Source: a virus. Taken from it: a DNA stretch of 64,000 bases. This document shows, one piece after another, positions 1 through 8,037 of this stretch; within the stretch, counting starts at the first letter, position 1; every line of letters begins with the position of its first letter. Both the position numbers and the translations under genes were made by a program. Under the pieces are notes generated by a model. The model ran no database searches, was not told the origin of the DNA, and worked only from the letters and a program-made list of their open reading frames with translations. The stretch covers positions 124,001 to 188,000 of the IMG/VR virus record IMGVR_UViG_3300027782_000025. One strand, 5' to 3'.

Positions 1-640
1 CCTCGCCTTTAAGATGCTTGGGCGGTACCGGTGCCGCTTTAGGCGGTGTAAGAGACTGTATCGAACCTACGACAATAGTCTGACCATTCGGCTTATGCCC
101 AGCATAAAACATCCCTACTTCGTCCTTAATATCTCGTAACAATAAACGTGATCGCGCCTGTTCTACAACAATTGTCTGATCAGCCAGAATGACCGTAGGG
201 CAGTCGAAGATCTTGCAAATCGCACACGCCACTTCTGTCTTACCGGCGCCAGTTGGTAAAGCAATGATCCCACATTCATTGGTAATCGCTTCTTTTATCG
301 AAGTCAGCTGGTATTCTTCAAGGGTAATATCTGGTAACATGTCAGGCGTGACGATATCAACAGTCGGTACAGGGTATCTCCAAGCATCTCTTGCATCGGT
401 TATAGAAAGCGGTAAATTATGCTTCTTACACACTTCGATCACTAGAGCCAACAATGGCCTAGCGATTTTCTTTCTTGAACGATTATATTTTCTATAGACA
501 CCATCCCATTGCCCTCGCTGGTTAGGATCTATGTAGGTCCCAGGCCTTGAGACGCTGAAAGCCTCCCATAGAACATTATCTTCATGCTGGGTGATGTTTT
601 CAAAATAAACAAAATTATTGTCGCGTATGATTGCATTCAT
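1..640 (-). CDS. uvsW: UvsW-like SF2 helicase, N-terminal part
   Basis: Partial gene: the start (ATG at 640) and about 213 residues are visible and the rest lies beyond base 1. It encodes an ATP-dependent superfamily 2 helicase; in T4 the UvsW helicase processes branched recombination and replication intermediates. An N-terminal domain of about 110 residues (with a WDGVYRKY stretch) precedes the helicase core, a layout typical of UvsW. The core shows a Q-motif-like region (LEEYQLTSIKEAI), Walker A LPTGAGKTEVA and motif Ia-like VILADQTIVVEQA. The DEAH box is off the window. UvsW is the best fit because gp46/gp47 and other T4-type genes are nearby; another phage SF2 helicase cannot be excluded. 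Confidence 0.8.
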   Translation of the reverse strand, partial: MNAIIRDNNFVYFENITQHEDNVLWEAFSVSRPGTYIDPNQRGQWDGVYRKYNRSRKKIARPLLALVIEVCKKHNLPLSITDARDAWRYPVPTVDIVTPDMLPDITLEEYQLTSIKEAITNECGIIALPTGAGKTEVACAICKIFDCPTVILADQTIVVEQARSRLLLRDIKDEVGMFYAGHKPNGQTIVVGSIQSLTPPKAAPVPPKHLKGE

Positions 641-646
641 AGCTTA
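638..646. repeat. CATAGCTTA motif copy 1
   Basis: Nine-base motif found four times in the first 5 kb, each time at a gene boundary. This copy overlaps the start codon of the helicase gene. Its function is unknown; it may belong to a promoter or operator. Confidence 0.35.
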
Positions 647-661
647 ATAATACATCGATAA

Positions 662-919
662 TTATTTTCCGGTTATAGTTTTAATGTGTTCTTGGTGCTT
701 TTCTTCTGGCAGGTACCATGGTATCTTAGGCGTCGTTTTTTGTATAGGCTGGTCACTATTTATCCAGCCGTCCCTTATAGAGTATCGGCCAGAAAAGCAA
801 GCACACTCTATAGAACAAAAGCTTATCTCTTGGTTACTCTCAGATATGATCCTATCGCAGCACGCACAATGGGTATGGATATTGTCTATTCTACAACATT
901 TATCGTTTAGTGTTGACAT
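662..919 (-). CDS. Small Cys-rich protein, possible zinc finger
   Basis: An 85-residue protein that I do not recognise. Its N-terminal half is unusually rich in cysteine and histidine (pairs at CC, HCACCDR and CSIECACF, about residues 8-42), spaced as in a small treble-clef or zinc-ribbon fold, so metal binding is likely. The C-terminal half is polar and lysine-rich. It lies between the reductase and the UvsW-like helicase on the same strand, each separated by a short AT-rich gap holding the CATAGCTTA motif. Phages often carry such zinc proteins as transcription or host-takeover factors, but nothing here shows a specific job. Confidence 0.6.
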   Translation of the reverse strand: MSTLNDKCCRIDNIHTHCACCDRIISESNQEISFCSIECACFSGRYSIRDGWINSDQPIQKTTPKIPWYLPEEKHQEHIKTITGK

Positions 920-929
920 AATATCTATT

Positions 930-969
930 TAAGCTATGTCTGTGTATCGTCGTAACATAATAAGCTATG
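930..969. repeat. CATAGCTTA motif copies 2 and 3
   Basis: Two copies of the motif, both reading CATAGCTTA on the minus strand (930-938 and 961-969), lie in the gap between the reductase stop and the 85-residue zinc protein. An AT-rich run follows each copy in the direction of transcription. This may be a tandem regulatory site for the zinc protein gene. Confidence 0.4.
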
Positions 970-975
970 TTTGAT

Positions 976-3900
976 CTAGCTCAATTCGCAACTGTCACCG
1001 TCACAGAATTTACTACCAAGGGCCTCATTGATAAACTCGGAATAGTCGGCGTCTCTAATGCCCTTATTATATTCGTCGACTTCTTCTTTGGTACAAGGGA
1101 TATAGGGGGCCTGTGGATAATTATGGCCAGTATGTGGGAGGAAGCTAATGCCCTTGGTTTGGTCTTCGTAAACCTCGAGCACCTTACTGATCTCCTTCGC
1201 CTCATTTTGCTTAAACTTGATAGTGCAGCTAACCTGATTGTCTGCCCAATAACGCTGATAATCGGTAGCATTGGCCATCTGCTGCCAAATACCTGCCTCG
1301 TCAACTGCTTTCACCCTCTCGTCGGTAACACCGAAGTACACCACAACGGTCCTATCTTTATCAGTGATAGATGGCTCGATTCTGTAGCCGGCATCAGATA
1401 AGATTTTAACTAGCACACTATCTTTAGCCACCCTAACAGTACGCCAGTAAGTGCCAGCCTCAGGATAATGAATGCCTGGGGTCGCGCCAGCAAGCAAGGA
1501 TACCGATCCAGAAGGCTTGACACTTGTGACTTTGATAGACTTTTGAATACACAACCAATCAGCATATATCGAATCCCATCGCTTAATCTCTTGGAATCCG
1601 GCATCACAGAATTCAGTAAGCATCTTACGCCTGCCGAATTTAGCGAACGCTTGAACTATGCCTGACTGCGATAAACCAATACGCCTATTCCTAAGCATAA
1701 CATGATTGGTGCGGGCATTGTGGGTAGGAAGTAAAGTGACAGTCTTAGCATAAAGATATGCGAATTTTAAAGTCCTCATGTAATCATCGACATTATCGTG
1801 ATTGGCAGGAAAAGTCTCGCAGAGGCAACATAGTTCGTACGATTCTAACGACTGCTCACAGCATGGGTTAGTACCCATCACCCTACCGTCAATACCCGGC
1901 TGTCTGCCATCTATCATTCTACCATAATCCCTAATATTATCTAGCCAAATTAGGCCTGGCTCTCCATTGGCAGCTATCTGTTCGCCTATCTTATCATAAT
2001 TCATACCCACATGGGCGAAGACAGAATTATTCGAAGCCCATCTGTGATGGTTTAATGCATTCCATGTCTCTATAGCAGGTACAAGTCTTTCTTCTGGAAT
2101 GCCAGACCCATTAAAGTCTTCAAGAGTGGCTTCGCTACGCATCGAAGAATATATCTTCTGTGTGCATTCATAGAACTTGCCAACTTCATCTTTATCCAAG
2201 GTAGCGATCGGGTTTTTCATGCTGCTGTAGGCAAAATCATCGGCATTGCCAAAGGCAATTTCAGCAGTGTTGTGAACCAGTCGGCCTTCTGCCACGAATT
2301 CGCTACGGTCTGGAACCGAAAGATCAAAAGTCTCTACCATAATGCCTTCGTCAACGACTGATTCTACTTCAATAGGCACCAAGCAAGCAGTCTCTGCGTC
2401 GCACAGTAAAGCGCGATTGTAGGTCATTTGATCCTGCTGAGGAGACCAAGATCTGCCATAATTGACATTGTCGCGATTTATCCATGCTGCTGGATATCCA
2501 TAATCATGGCCGCTAGAATGGGCAGTTTCTCGCAGCGTCTTGACGGCATGCGGTTGTATTAAATCCCTAAACCGTGCAATGGCAAAATCACCTACAAGCG
2601 AAATATCCCACTTAGCTTGGCCCTTATTATCAGCTTCTTTGCGAAGTCTTAGCTTGGTCGGAATTCCAAGACTCGAATAAACGGCCTGAACCTGTCTTAA
2701 AAAATCTCGGTAAATGCTCGAAATCATAGTGGCTGGACGATTCTTAGTGGAACCATCAGAATCTAATAAACCAGCCAAATAAGCTGCCCTAATCTCTGGT
2801 AGACCAAGTCTGATGTATTCTGGCACATTCAAAGGGGTCTTTGCTTGTTTGAGATTAGTATGAAGATATTGGGCAAACCGTCTAGATGTTACTCTAATTT
2901 TACGACTATTGTCTTGAGAAGGCTGTTCTTTAGGTGTAAACCCAAAGGCAGCAAAACCTGCAATCGCCTTTTCAGTAATTAAATCATGGTATTCGTCGCG
3001 GTTGATCGGAATAGAGACTGATGCGCCATGATTCTTGCGGGCTTTATATTGTCTACCAAGATAAACGTAACCATCACCCTGAATCGCTCCTAGAAACCAA
3101 GCTACTTCTGCGGTAAGACCAGGCACTACTAAATTATTACCACGTGTCGACAAATCACTGTATCCAGGCATGACAGTTGACGTGCCGGGTATAATAGCAT
3201 CTACAAATACCATCCGATCGCCGGCTTTAAGCTGATGTGCTCGTTTCCACTCATAAACACCGACACCTGTCATAACAGCTATTCTGTGTCGATCGGTGCA
3301 GCGGAACGGCCCAGTTTGGCTATTAATAGTAATAACCCTTTGGATGCCTTGAGCTACATTCTCAGCAACGGGATAATAACCGTCAGCGGTGAGAACTAGA
3401 TCACCGACCTGCACTTGCTCGATAGGTACTAAACCGCGTTTAAGATGGACCAACGTACCCTTAGGTAAACATCGTCTTACATTGCCTGCCACTACGCATC
3501 TTCCGATATAATTCATGATATCAGTAATATCAACGCTAGACAAAGTGCTGCCAATTCGCCTAGTTAAGTGATTTCTAATAAGTTCATGCAGTTCTTGTAA
3601 TATCCCAGGGCCTGCGGCCTTACCGCCAAAGCCTTTTATCGGAGCGTTCACTGGTCTAATAAGGGAATAATCGAATTGTAACGACCCTTCATTATTAGTA
3701 GTAGTATAGCTATGAATCAATGACCTTACACTATCAACCCACCCCTCTCTCGAATCTGATATCAAGTATGGCTTAATAATATCACTTGGCCTATTAATCT
3801 TAACCTTGCCGGCTCCCTTAGTGTCAAACCCGATACCAACACCAAGAAGACTCATGTCCATTAAAAAGCAAAATGGTTCAGCAGGATCAGCTTCAACCTT

Positions 3901-4341
3901 GTCATCCGTAGAAACAAACCCACAATTGTTTAATGATGCTGATCCTTTTTCCCACATAAAATCAGTACCCATCATCCAGAGGCCTCGCCCTGGCGGTAAA
4001 AATTTAAAATCCCACATTCTCTGAAACATCTCTTGTGCTGATTTCTGTGCTTTATCTAGATCGAATGGGATATGAAACTTTTTACAATGTAATCTCTGGA
4101 TTTCATAACATCCCTCTATGACTCTTATAGCCATATCTAAAAACGTCTCCTTCGAGCCATCATTCTTGACTCTTGAATACGTCCTATAGAAGACAAATTC
4201 TCCCAAGCCATTAAATCCAAATTTTGGTTTAGTACCAGCATAACCCTTTAAAAAATCAGCACTTAATTTAAAATGGCCAACAGTATCATTCGCTGTGCCG
4301 TCATTAAGATAAGTTCTAAAGCCAGTTGTCAATTTGGTCAT
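976..4341 (-). CDS. nrdJ: Class II (B12-dependent) ribonucleotide reductase with intein
   Basis: Adenosylcobalamin-dependent ribonucleoside-triphosphate reductase, which makes dNTPs for replication. The 1121-residue precursor contains a 401-residue intein (residues 291-691); without it the enzyme is about 720 residues, close to the monomeric Lactobacillus-type class II enzyme. Visible signatures: FLPPGRGLWMMGT, redox Cys140 (LNNCGF), thiyl-radical Cys827 in NPCCEQ, its partner Cys838 eleven residues later, and a C-terminal CDGDSC redox pair two residues before the ELS end. The start is taken at ATG 4341 because it overlaps the upstream TGA as ATGA; an in-frame ATG at 4356 has AAGGA directly against it, which is a poor spacing. 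Being oxygen-independent, a class II enzyme would work under aerobic or anoxic conditions. Activity needs protein splicing and host cobalamin. Confidence 0.93.
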   Translation of the reverse strand: MTKLTTGFRTYLNDGTANDTVGHFKLSADFLKGYAGTKPKFGFNGLGEFVFYRTYSRVKNDGSKETFLDMAIRVIEGCYEIQRLHCKKFHIPFDLDKAQKSAQEMFQRMWDFKFLPPGRGLWMMGTDFMWEKGSASLNNCGFVSTDDKVEADPAEPFCFLMDMSLLGVGIGFDTKGAGKVKINRPSDIIKPYLISDSREGWVDSVRSLIHSYTTTNNEGSLQFDYSLIRPVNAPIKGFGGKAAGPGILQELHELIRNHLTRRIGSTLSSVDITDIMNYIGRCVVAGNVRRCLPKGTLVHLKRGLVPIEQVQVGDLVLTADGYYPVAENVAQGIQRVITINSQTGPFRCTDRHRIAVMTGVGVYEWKRAHQLKAGDRMVFVDAIIPGTSTVMPGYSDLSTRGNNLVVPGLTAEVAWFLGAIQGDGYVYLGRQYKARKNHGASVSIPINRDEYHDLITEKAIAGFAAFGFTPKEQPSQDNSRKIRVTSRRFAQYLHTNLKQAKTPLNVPEYIRLGLPEIRAAYLAGLLDSDGSTKNRPATMISSIYRDFLRQVQAVYSSLGIPTKLRLRKEADNKGQAKWDISLVGDFAIARFRDLIQPHAVKTLRETAHSSGHDYGYPAAWINRDNVNYGRSWSPQQDQMTYNRALLCDAETACLVPIEVESVVDEGIMVETFDLSVPDRSEFVAEGRLVHNTAEIAFGNADDFAYSSMKNPIATLDKDEVGKFYECTQKIYSSMRSEATLEDFNGSGIPEERLVPAIETWNALNHHRWASNNSVFAHVGMNYDKIGEQIAANGEPGLIWLDNIRDYGRMIDGRQPGIDGRVMGTNPCCEQSLESYELCCLCETFPANHDNVDDYMRTLKFAYLYAKTVTLLPTHNARTNHVMLRNRRIGLSQSGIVQAFAKFGRRKMLTEFCDAGFQEIKRWDSIYADWLCIQKSIKVTSVKPSGSVSLLAGATPGIHYPEAGTYWRTVRVAKDSVLVKILSDAGYRIEPSITDKDRTVVVYFGVTDERVKAVDEAGIWQQMANATDYQRYWADNQVSCTIKFKQNEAKEISKVLEVYEDQTKGISFLPHTGHNYPQAPYIPCTKEEVDEYNKGIRDADYSEFINEALGSKFCDGDSCELS
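2269..3471 (-). other. Intein with LAGLIDADG homing endonuclease domain
   Basis: In-frame protein insertion inside the reductase, between GNVRR and TAEIAFG, a motif that is normally continuous (GNVRRSAEIA) in reductases. It begins with Cys (CLPKGTLV, splicing block A) and ends with the canonical His-Asn (GRLVHN), followed by Thr as the +1 nucleophile. Block B is around TDRHRIAV. Two endonuclease motifs are visible, LGAIQGDGY and LAGLLDSDGS, each with an acidic residue in the expected place, so the homing endonuclease may be active. It removes itself from the host protein and may promote its own spread into intein-free reductase genes. Confidence 0.93.
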
Positions 4342-4988
4342 GTAAGTGAACCCCATTCCTTTATGGTTTGAAAATTAGTAAAATCAGCTTTGTTCGCAGA
4401 AAGATCTAAATTAACTTTATAGAGCTTTCCAAGAGTCGGTAAAAACATTGCATCTTGTAAATCTTTAGAAATCGCATCCATGGCAATTCTTCTACAAATA
4501 TTGTTAATTGCTAAAAACTCGATATTTATTTTACCGGCCTGAAAAAGATTAGTTAACAACATATTAGATCGTGGTCCATCACGCTTACTTAATACTAACG
4601 AAGCGCATTTACCTTCACATAATTTCTCTAGAAATTGATAAGACGATTGAGATGTCTTATCTATCTGAGATAAGGTATTGTTACTACTGATCAGCTGTTC
4701 ATAAGAAATCTGTAGAAGATTCTTTTGGTGTAAAGCAGATAACCCTTTATTAATCGTTTTATGCTTAAATGAATTCAGAATCGCAATTACTAAAAATCTT
4801 TTTACTTCATTAAAATCAAGTTCCCACTGCTTAAACTTATCGCAAATCGCGGTTAGGTAACGATATTGATAGGTCTTAGTAATATCCCGAGCTTTGGGAA
4901 ACTTAAGATTAATACCAAAGCTTTTGTAAATATCTTGGCAAATGCTGAATACTTGCATTGGGTCATGAGTGTTAAGATCTGTGTTCAT
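4338..4988 (-). CDS. Unknown, possibly gp59-like helicase loader
   Basis: A 216-residue, mostly helical, Lys- and Asn-rich protein without an obvious catalytic motif. Length and pattern resemble the T4 helicase loader gp59 (217 residues). Near the N-terminus a stretch pairing YLTAICDKFKQ with FLVIAIL recalls gp59 KYFFQKLSEKY and ALIFISNL, and near residues 143-160 SNMLLTNLFQAGKINIEFL recalls the gp59 C-terminal SYIFKLLQSNIISFETF. This is pattern matching by eye, not an alignment. The stop overlaps the reductase start (ATGA), so the two are translationally coupled. Its role should be treated as unknown until a profile search is done. Confidence 0.4.
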   Translation of the reverse strand: MNTDLNTHDPMQVFSICQDIYKSFGINLKFPKARDITKTYQYRYLTAICDKFKQWELDFNEVKRFLVIAILNSFKHKTINKGLSALHQKNLLQISYEQLISSNNTLSQIDKTSQSSYQFLEKLCEGKCASLVLSKRDGPRSNMLLTNLFQAGKINIEFLAINNICRRIAMDAISKDLQDAMFLPTLGKLYKVNLDLSANKADFTNFQTIKEWGSLT

Positions 4989-5000
4989 ACTGCGTTAATA

Positions 5001-5009
5001 CATAGCTTA
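5001..5009. repeat. CATAGCTTA motif copy 4
   Basis: Fourth copy, in the 38-base gap between divergent genes at 4988 and 5027. It runs directly into TATAAT (5008-5013), so it could be part of a promoter. A start about 7 bases downstream would leave a very short leader for the gene at 5027. Confidence 0.35.
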
Positions 5010-5026
5010 TAATTAAGGAAAATCAT

Positions 5027-5299
5027 ATGACGTTATCGAGCGAATCCGAACTCGACATGCCTTCCGAGGCACCACAAGGAATCTTTGACGAGAAATCGAA
5101 TCATGTAATTGAATCATTTGGTGCATCATTAGAACAGACTGGAATTAATAAAGCATTCTGTGTTCTCTTTGATGAAAACGATAAATTCAAGCCAAAAGTG
5201 TTTTTTCGAGGCGAATTGTTTGAGATAACTAAACACACATCTAGGATATTAAACCAGATGCGTTATAAGATCATAGAAGATTTAAACGGAAATTTTTAA
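5027..5299 (+). CDS. Hypothetical 90-residue protein
   Basis: Small acidic protein of unknown function, preceded by AAGGA nine bases before the ATG. It is a lone plus-strand gene between two minus-strand operons. The first 25 residues are Ser/Glu-rich; the rest (FCVLFDENDKFKPKVFFRGELF) looks like a compact beta-rich fold. Its stop TAA shares the four bases TTAA (5296-5299) with the stop of the convergent baseplate gene. Confidence 0.7.
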   Translation: MTLSSESELDMPSEAPQGIFDEKSNHVIESFGASLEQTGINKAFCVLFDENDKFKPKVFFRGELFEITKHTSRILNQMRYKIIEDLNGNF

Positions 5300-6915
5300 C
5301 TGATATTAGGAGTCGACACGAGCTTTTCATAATAGTAGCCAGTTATTCTTTTACCTTCGGCTATTACTTGATTAATCCCTATACCTTCTATACCGCCAGT
5401 AGAGTCATGACCAATCACTTGATTATTAGGTAGTATATTATTAACAGGGTTAAATAAATCAATATATGCTACACCATCAATGTTTTCAAGCACTTTGACT
5501 AAATTACTGATAAACAAAGATTGACCCATATCCCATTTATCTATATTAAAAAAATCGGTGATAAATGCTTCTACTTTCTCTTTGACCACTGAAGCATCTG
5601 CGCCACGACTGACTACTACATTTAGCTCAATATCGACTGTTTTTATGGCACCATCAGCGATTACTACTTCGTCTGTTAAAACATTAAATTGTTCCATATA
5701 TGATTTAAGAGCCAATTTTAACCCTAAGCTTGCCGTAACAGGCTTAGAACTCGCACCTTCAGCTAAAACATATAATCTAACTTGATTAGCATTAATGTTA
5801 GAATATAAAGCTGAAACGGCTTTTTTGATAGCACCATAAGTGGGGTGTTTAAAGGATAAAGCAGCTTGGGCATAATCTTCAGCTGTTACTATATTATTTC
5901 TAACAGCGTATTCTCTCGGCGCTCTTTTTTTGGCTTGATCTAAAGTCTCTCTATCGGTGCCCCCCGATGATGGCACGATGTTTCTGAATCTTACTACTGC
6001 TGTCGCAGCATATGCGTCACTAGAAATCGGCCGAAGCTGATCTATAATATTAGCACCTATTCTTCCTCTAATGCCACCACCTTTTCTATAGATAAATGTT
6101 AACGCACTCCCAGCGCTTGGCTGAAAACCATTAATATTATCGCCGAATCTTAAGACTACAGAGCTAGAATAGAATCTAACTTCGACCACCTTATCATTTG
6201 GACCATATGATTCGATAGGTTCGGTCGTGGTTTGGTAGTACTCCTCTATCGTTCCACTTTTAAGTATGACTTTTAAAGGCGACTCTAAAACATTAGAATC
6301 TATAATCGTATAGGTCTGGGATGCACCGCCAGTAGTAGTAATAGAATCATTAACAACCGTGGTGCCTTCGATACCAAATGCTATAATACCTTTCTTGCCA
6401 GAAGGAATGATGATATCGCCTAATAGGTCGTCAGGTGATCTATAGACCTCATATGATACCTGACCATTATCTGGTCCGGTTACATTAAAAATCTGTCCGG
6501 CAGGTACTCTTAGATCGAACCCCAATGATGCGCCTGTTAAAGTTAATTCAATATTGGTCGTAGAAGCCGTTTGCGGTAACATTCTTTGGTTAATTAACGC
6601 AAGATGGTTAATTAGAGCATCGATTGTTTTACATGTCGGCAAGGTTGCTTCATTGGATAACAAATCTGCTCGCAACGATAATTTAGAAATCGTTGAAGCT
6701 ATTATTTCCGTCAACATGATGACGCCATTGCTCGCTACAAAGTCATTAAAATCATTCGGGTAATATGTTCTTATATATTCAAGTATCGCTCTGCGAGCGG
6801 TGTTGAAATCCAACGAACTAAAATCTATATTACGTAAGTTAGCTGGAGTTAGCAGCACACCTATTTGTTGCGGTGAATTCGGTAAATCTATCGTTGTCTC
6901 GATCTTACTATCCAT
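5296..6915 (-). CDS. Baseplate wedge protein, gp6/J-like
   Basis: A 539-residue baseplate J-like protein, the counterpart of T4 gp6 that forms the inner ring of the tail baseplate wedge. Support: N-terminal gp6/J-type region (FNTARRAILEYIRTYYPNDFNDF), the central SGGTDRETLDQAKKRAP and VTAEDYAQAA stretch that is hallmark of J-family proteins, and position directly after a gp25-like gene, the usual order in contractile tails. ATG 6915 is preferred to the in-frame GTG at 6924 because GGTGG lies five bases upstream; it overlaps the gp25-like gene by a few bases. It is the last gene of the tail operon. Confidence 0.88.
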   Translation of the reverse strand: MDSKIETTIDLPNSPQQIGVLLTPANLRNIDFSSLDFNTARRAILEYIRTYYPNDFNDFVASNGVIMLTEIIASTISKLSLRADLLSNEATLPTCKTIDALINHLALINQRMLPQTASTTNIELTLTGASLGFDLRVPAGQIFNVTGPDNGQVSYEVYRSPDDLLGDIIIPSGKKGIIAFGIEGTTVVNDSITTTGGASQTYTIIDSNVLESPLKVILKSGTIEEYYQTTTEPIESYGPNDKVVEVRFYSSSVVLRFGDNINGFQPSAGSALTFIYRKGGGIRGRIGANIIDQLRPISSDAYAATAVVRFRNIVPSSGGTDRETLDQAKKRAPREYAVRNNIVTAEDYAQAALSFKHPTYGAIKKAVSALYSNINANQVRLYVLAEGASSKPVTASLGLKLALKSYMEQFNVLTDEVVIADGAIKTVDIELNVVVSRGADASVVKEKVEAFITDFFNIDKWDMGQSLFISNLVKVLENIDGVAYIDLFNPVNNILPNNQVIGHDSTGGIEGIGINQVIAEGKRITGYYYEKLVSTPNIS

Positions 6916-7312
6916 TTTGACCACCGTTGTTTATAAATGTGTCTAAATTTTGAATTAAAGCGGGCTCAGTTAGCATAACATATACTATTCTGATAGCTAA
7001 ACCATGTTGTTCATAATCAGGTCTAAAATAAATGCTTTTTACGCTTATCCTAGGCTCATATTGCGCTATAGCTTGAGACACGTCGCGCTTAAGCATTTCA
7101 ATAGTAGAGTCATCAAGCTGATCAAAAATAGTGGCTCTCAAGTCAGTGCCAAAATCAGGCATCATCACCCGCTCGCCAGGGAGCGTCAACAATAATTGCA
7201 ATAAATCATTTTTAACTAATTTATCATCTTCCTGTCTTGATAATATCCCAGAAGGCCCACCTATAAACGGAGGATTATATCCATAATAATTAATCTTGGG
7301 GTTAATAGCCAT
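6908..7312 (-). CDS. Baseplate wedge protein, gp25-like
   Basis: 134-residue GPW/gp25-family protein, which links the baseplate wedge to the sheath and helps trigger sheath polymerisation. The family core is visible: LLLTLPGERVMMPDFGTDL (about residues 40-58) followed by the conserved EPR triad at residues 86-88 (YEPRI), known from gp25 and type VI TssE proteins. Length matches the family (about 130 residues). It starts with a TAATG overlap on the upstream gene and runs into the gp6-like gene, so the three are co-translated. Confidence 0.93.
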   Translation of the reverse strand: MAINPKINYYGYNPPFIGGPSGILSRQEDDKLVKNDLLQLLLTLPGERVMMPDFGTDLRATIFDQLDDSTIEMLKRDVSQAIAQYEPRISVKSIYFRPDYEQHGLAIRIVYVMLTEPALIQNLDTFINNGGQNG

Positions 7313-8037
7313 TATTTAACCACCATAGCAAGGTTTCTTAATTCTTCAAGTATAGTGCCCATGTTTTTTCTATTCTCATCTCTAGCTAGAATCGTTTTTT
7401 CTTGGTCTTGTCGATTAGTGTCAAGGCTACTTATTAAACTATCCTTGGTTTTAATTAGTTCATCTCTGGCAAAACCAGTCGATAAATTATTGATCATAGT
7501 TTCGACAGCAGACAGCGTTTTTTCTGTCTCATTGATGGTCTTTTGATATCGGTTTATCTCAACATCTTGGGTGATCAATAAAGCTTTAAAGTCGTTAAAT
7601 TGATTATTTAACGTTAAATATATCTGCTTACTGTTAGCATTGATCGAATCAATCTCGGCTTTGTTTAGACCCATCTCCATATAGTCAAAAAGATTTAGAT
7701 TATGAACGCTAGAATAAATTGAATCGATCTCTGAAACATCGCTAGCAAATGGTATAGGCACACCTACTTCAATATATTCACCTATTTCGTATTGCAAGCG
7801 ATTGTCGTTAATCGTTTCTGAATTTGCAGTGCTTACAAAATAAACTGGTTGTGTGAGATAGTCTCTGGTGTTTAGCCCAGCTCTCTTTTTATAGAATAAA
7901 CCAGTTGGAATTTGAGGAAACAATAAACTAGCACGCGGCGGTTTACCACCACTAACTGTAAATGTAATGTTTCCGGGCTGCGCTAAATCAATTGGTAGTA
8001 CGTTAGAGTAAAACCCTGTTGGAAATCTTATAATCAT
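7312..8037 (-). CDS. Putative baseplate or tail structural protein
   Basis: 241-residue protein of unknown function. The N-terminal half looks beta-rich (SNVLPIDLAQPGNITFTVSGG), and roughly residues 120-235 form a long heptad-like coiled coil (repeats of N, E, K, I and L such as ETEKTLSAVETMINNL). ATG 8037 is chosen because it overlaps the stop of the preceding gene as ATGA. The gene sits between a gp5-like spike and gp25, so it probably belongs to the baseplate, perhaps as a wedge or spike-attachment component. No enzymatic motif is seen. Confidence 0.65.
   Translation of the reverse strand: MIIRFPTGFYSNVLPIDLAQPGNITFTVSGGKPPRASLLFPQIPTGLFYKKRAGLNTRDYLTQPVYFVSTANSETINDNRLQYEIGEYIEVGVPIPFASDVSEIDSIYSSVHNLNLFDYMEMGLNKAEIDSINANSKQIYLTLNNQFNDFKALLITQDVEINRYQKTINETEKTLSAVETMINNLSTGFARDELIKTKDSLISSLDTNRQDQEKTILARDENRKNMGTILEELRNLAMVVK

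Noticed and set aside
967-1401. 144-residue plus-strand frame opposite the reductase
   Set aside because: The minus strand encodes the conserved reductase C-terminal half; no ribosome-binding site or domain supports the plus-strand frame.
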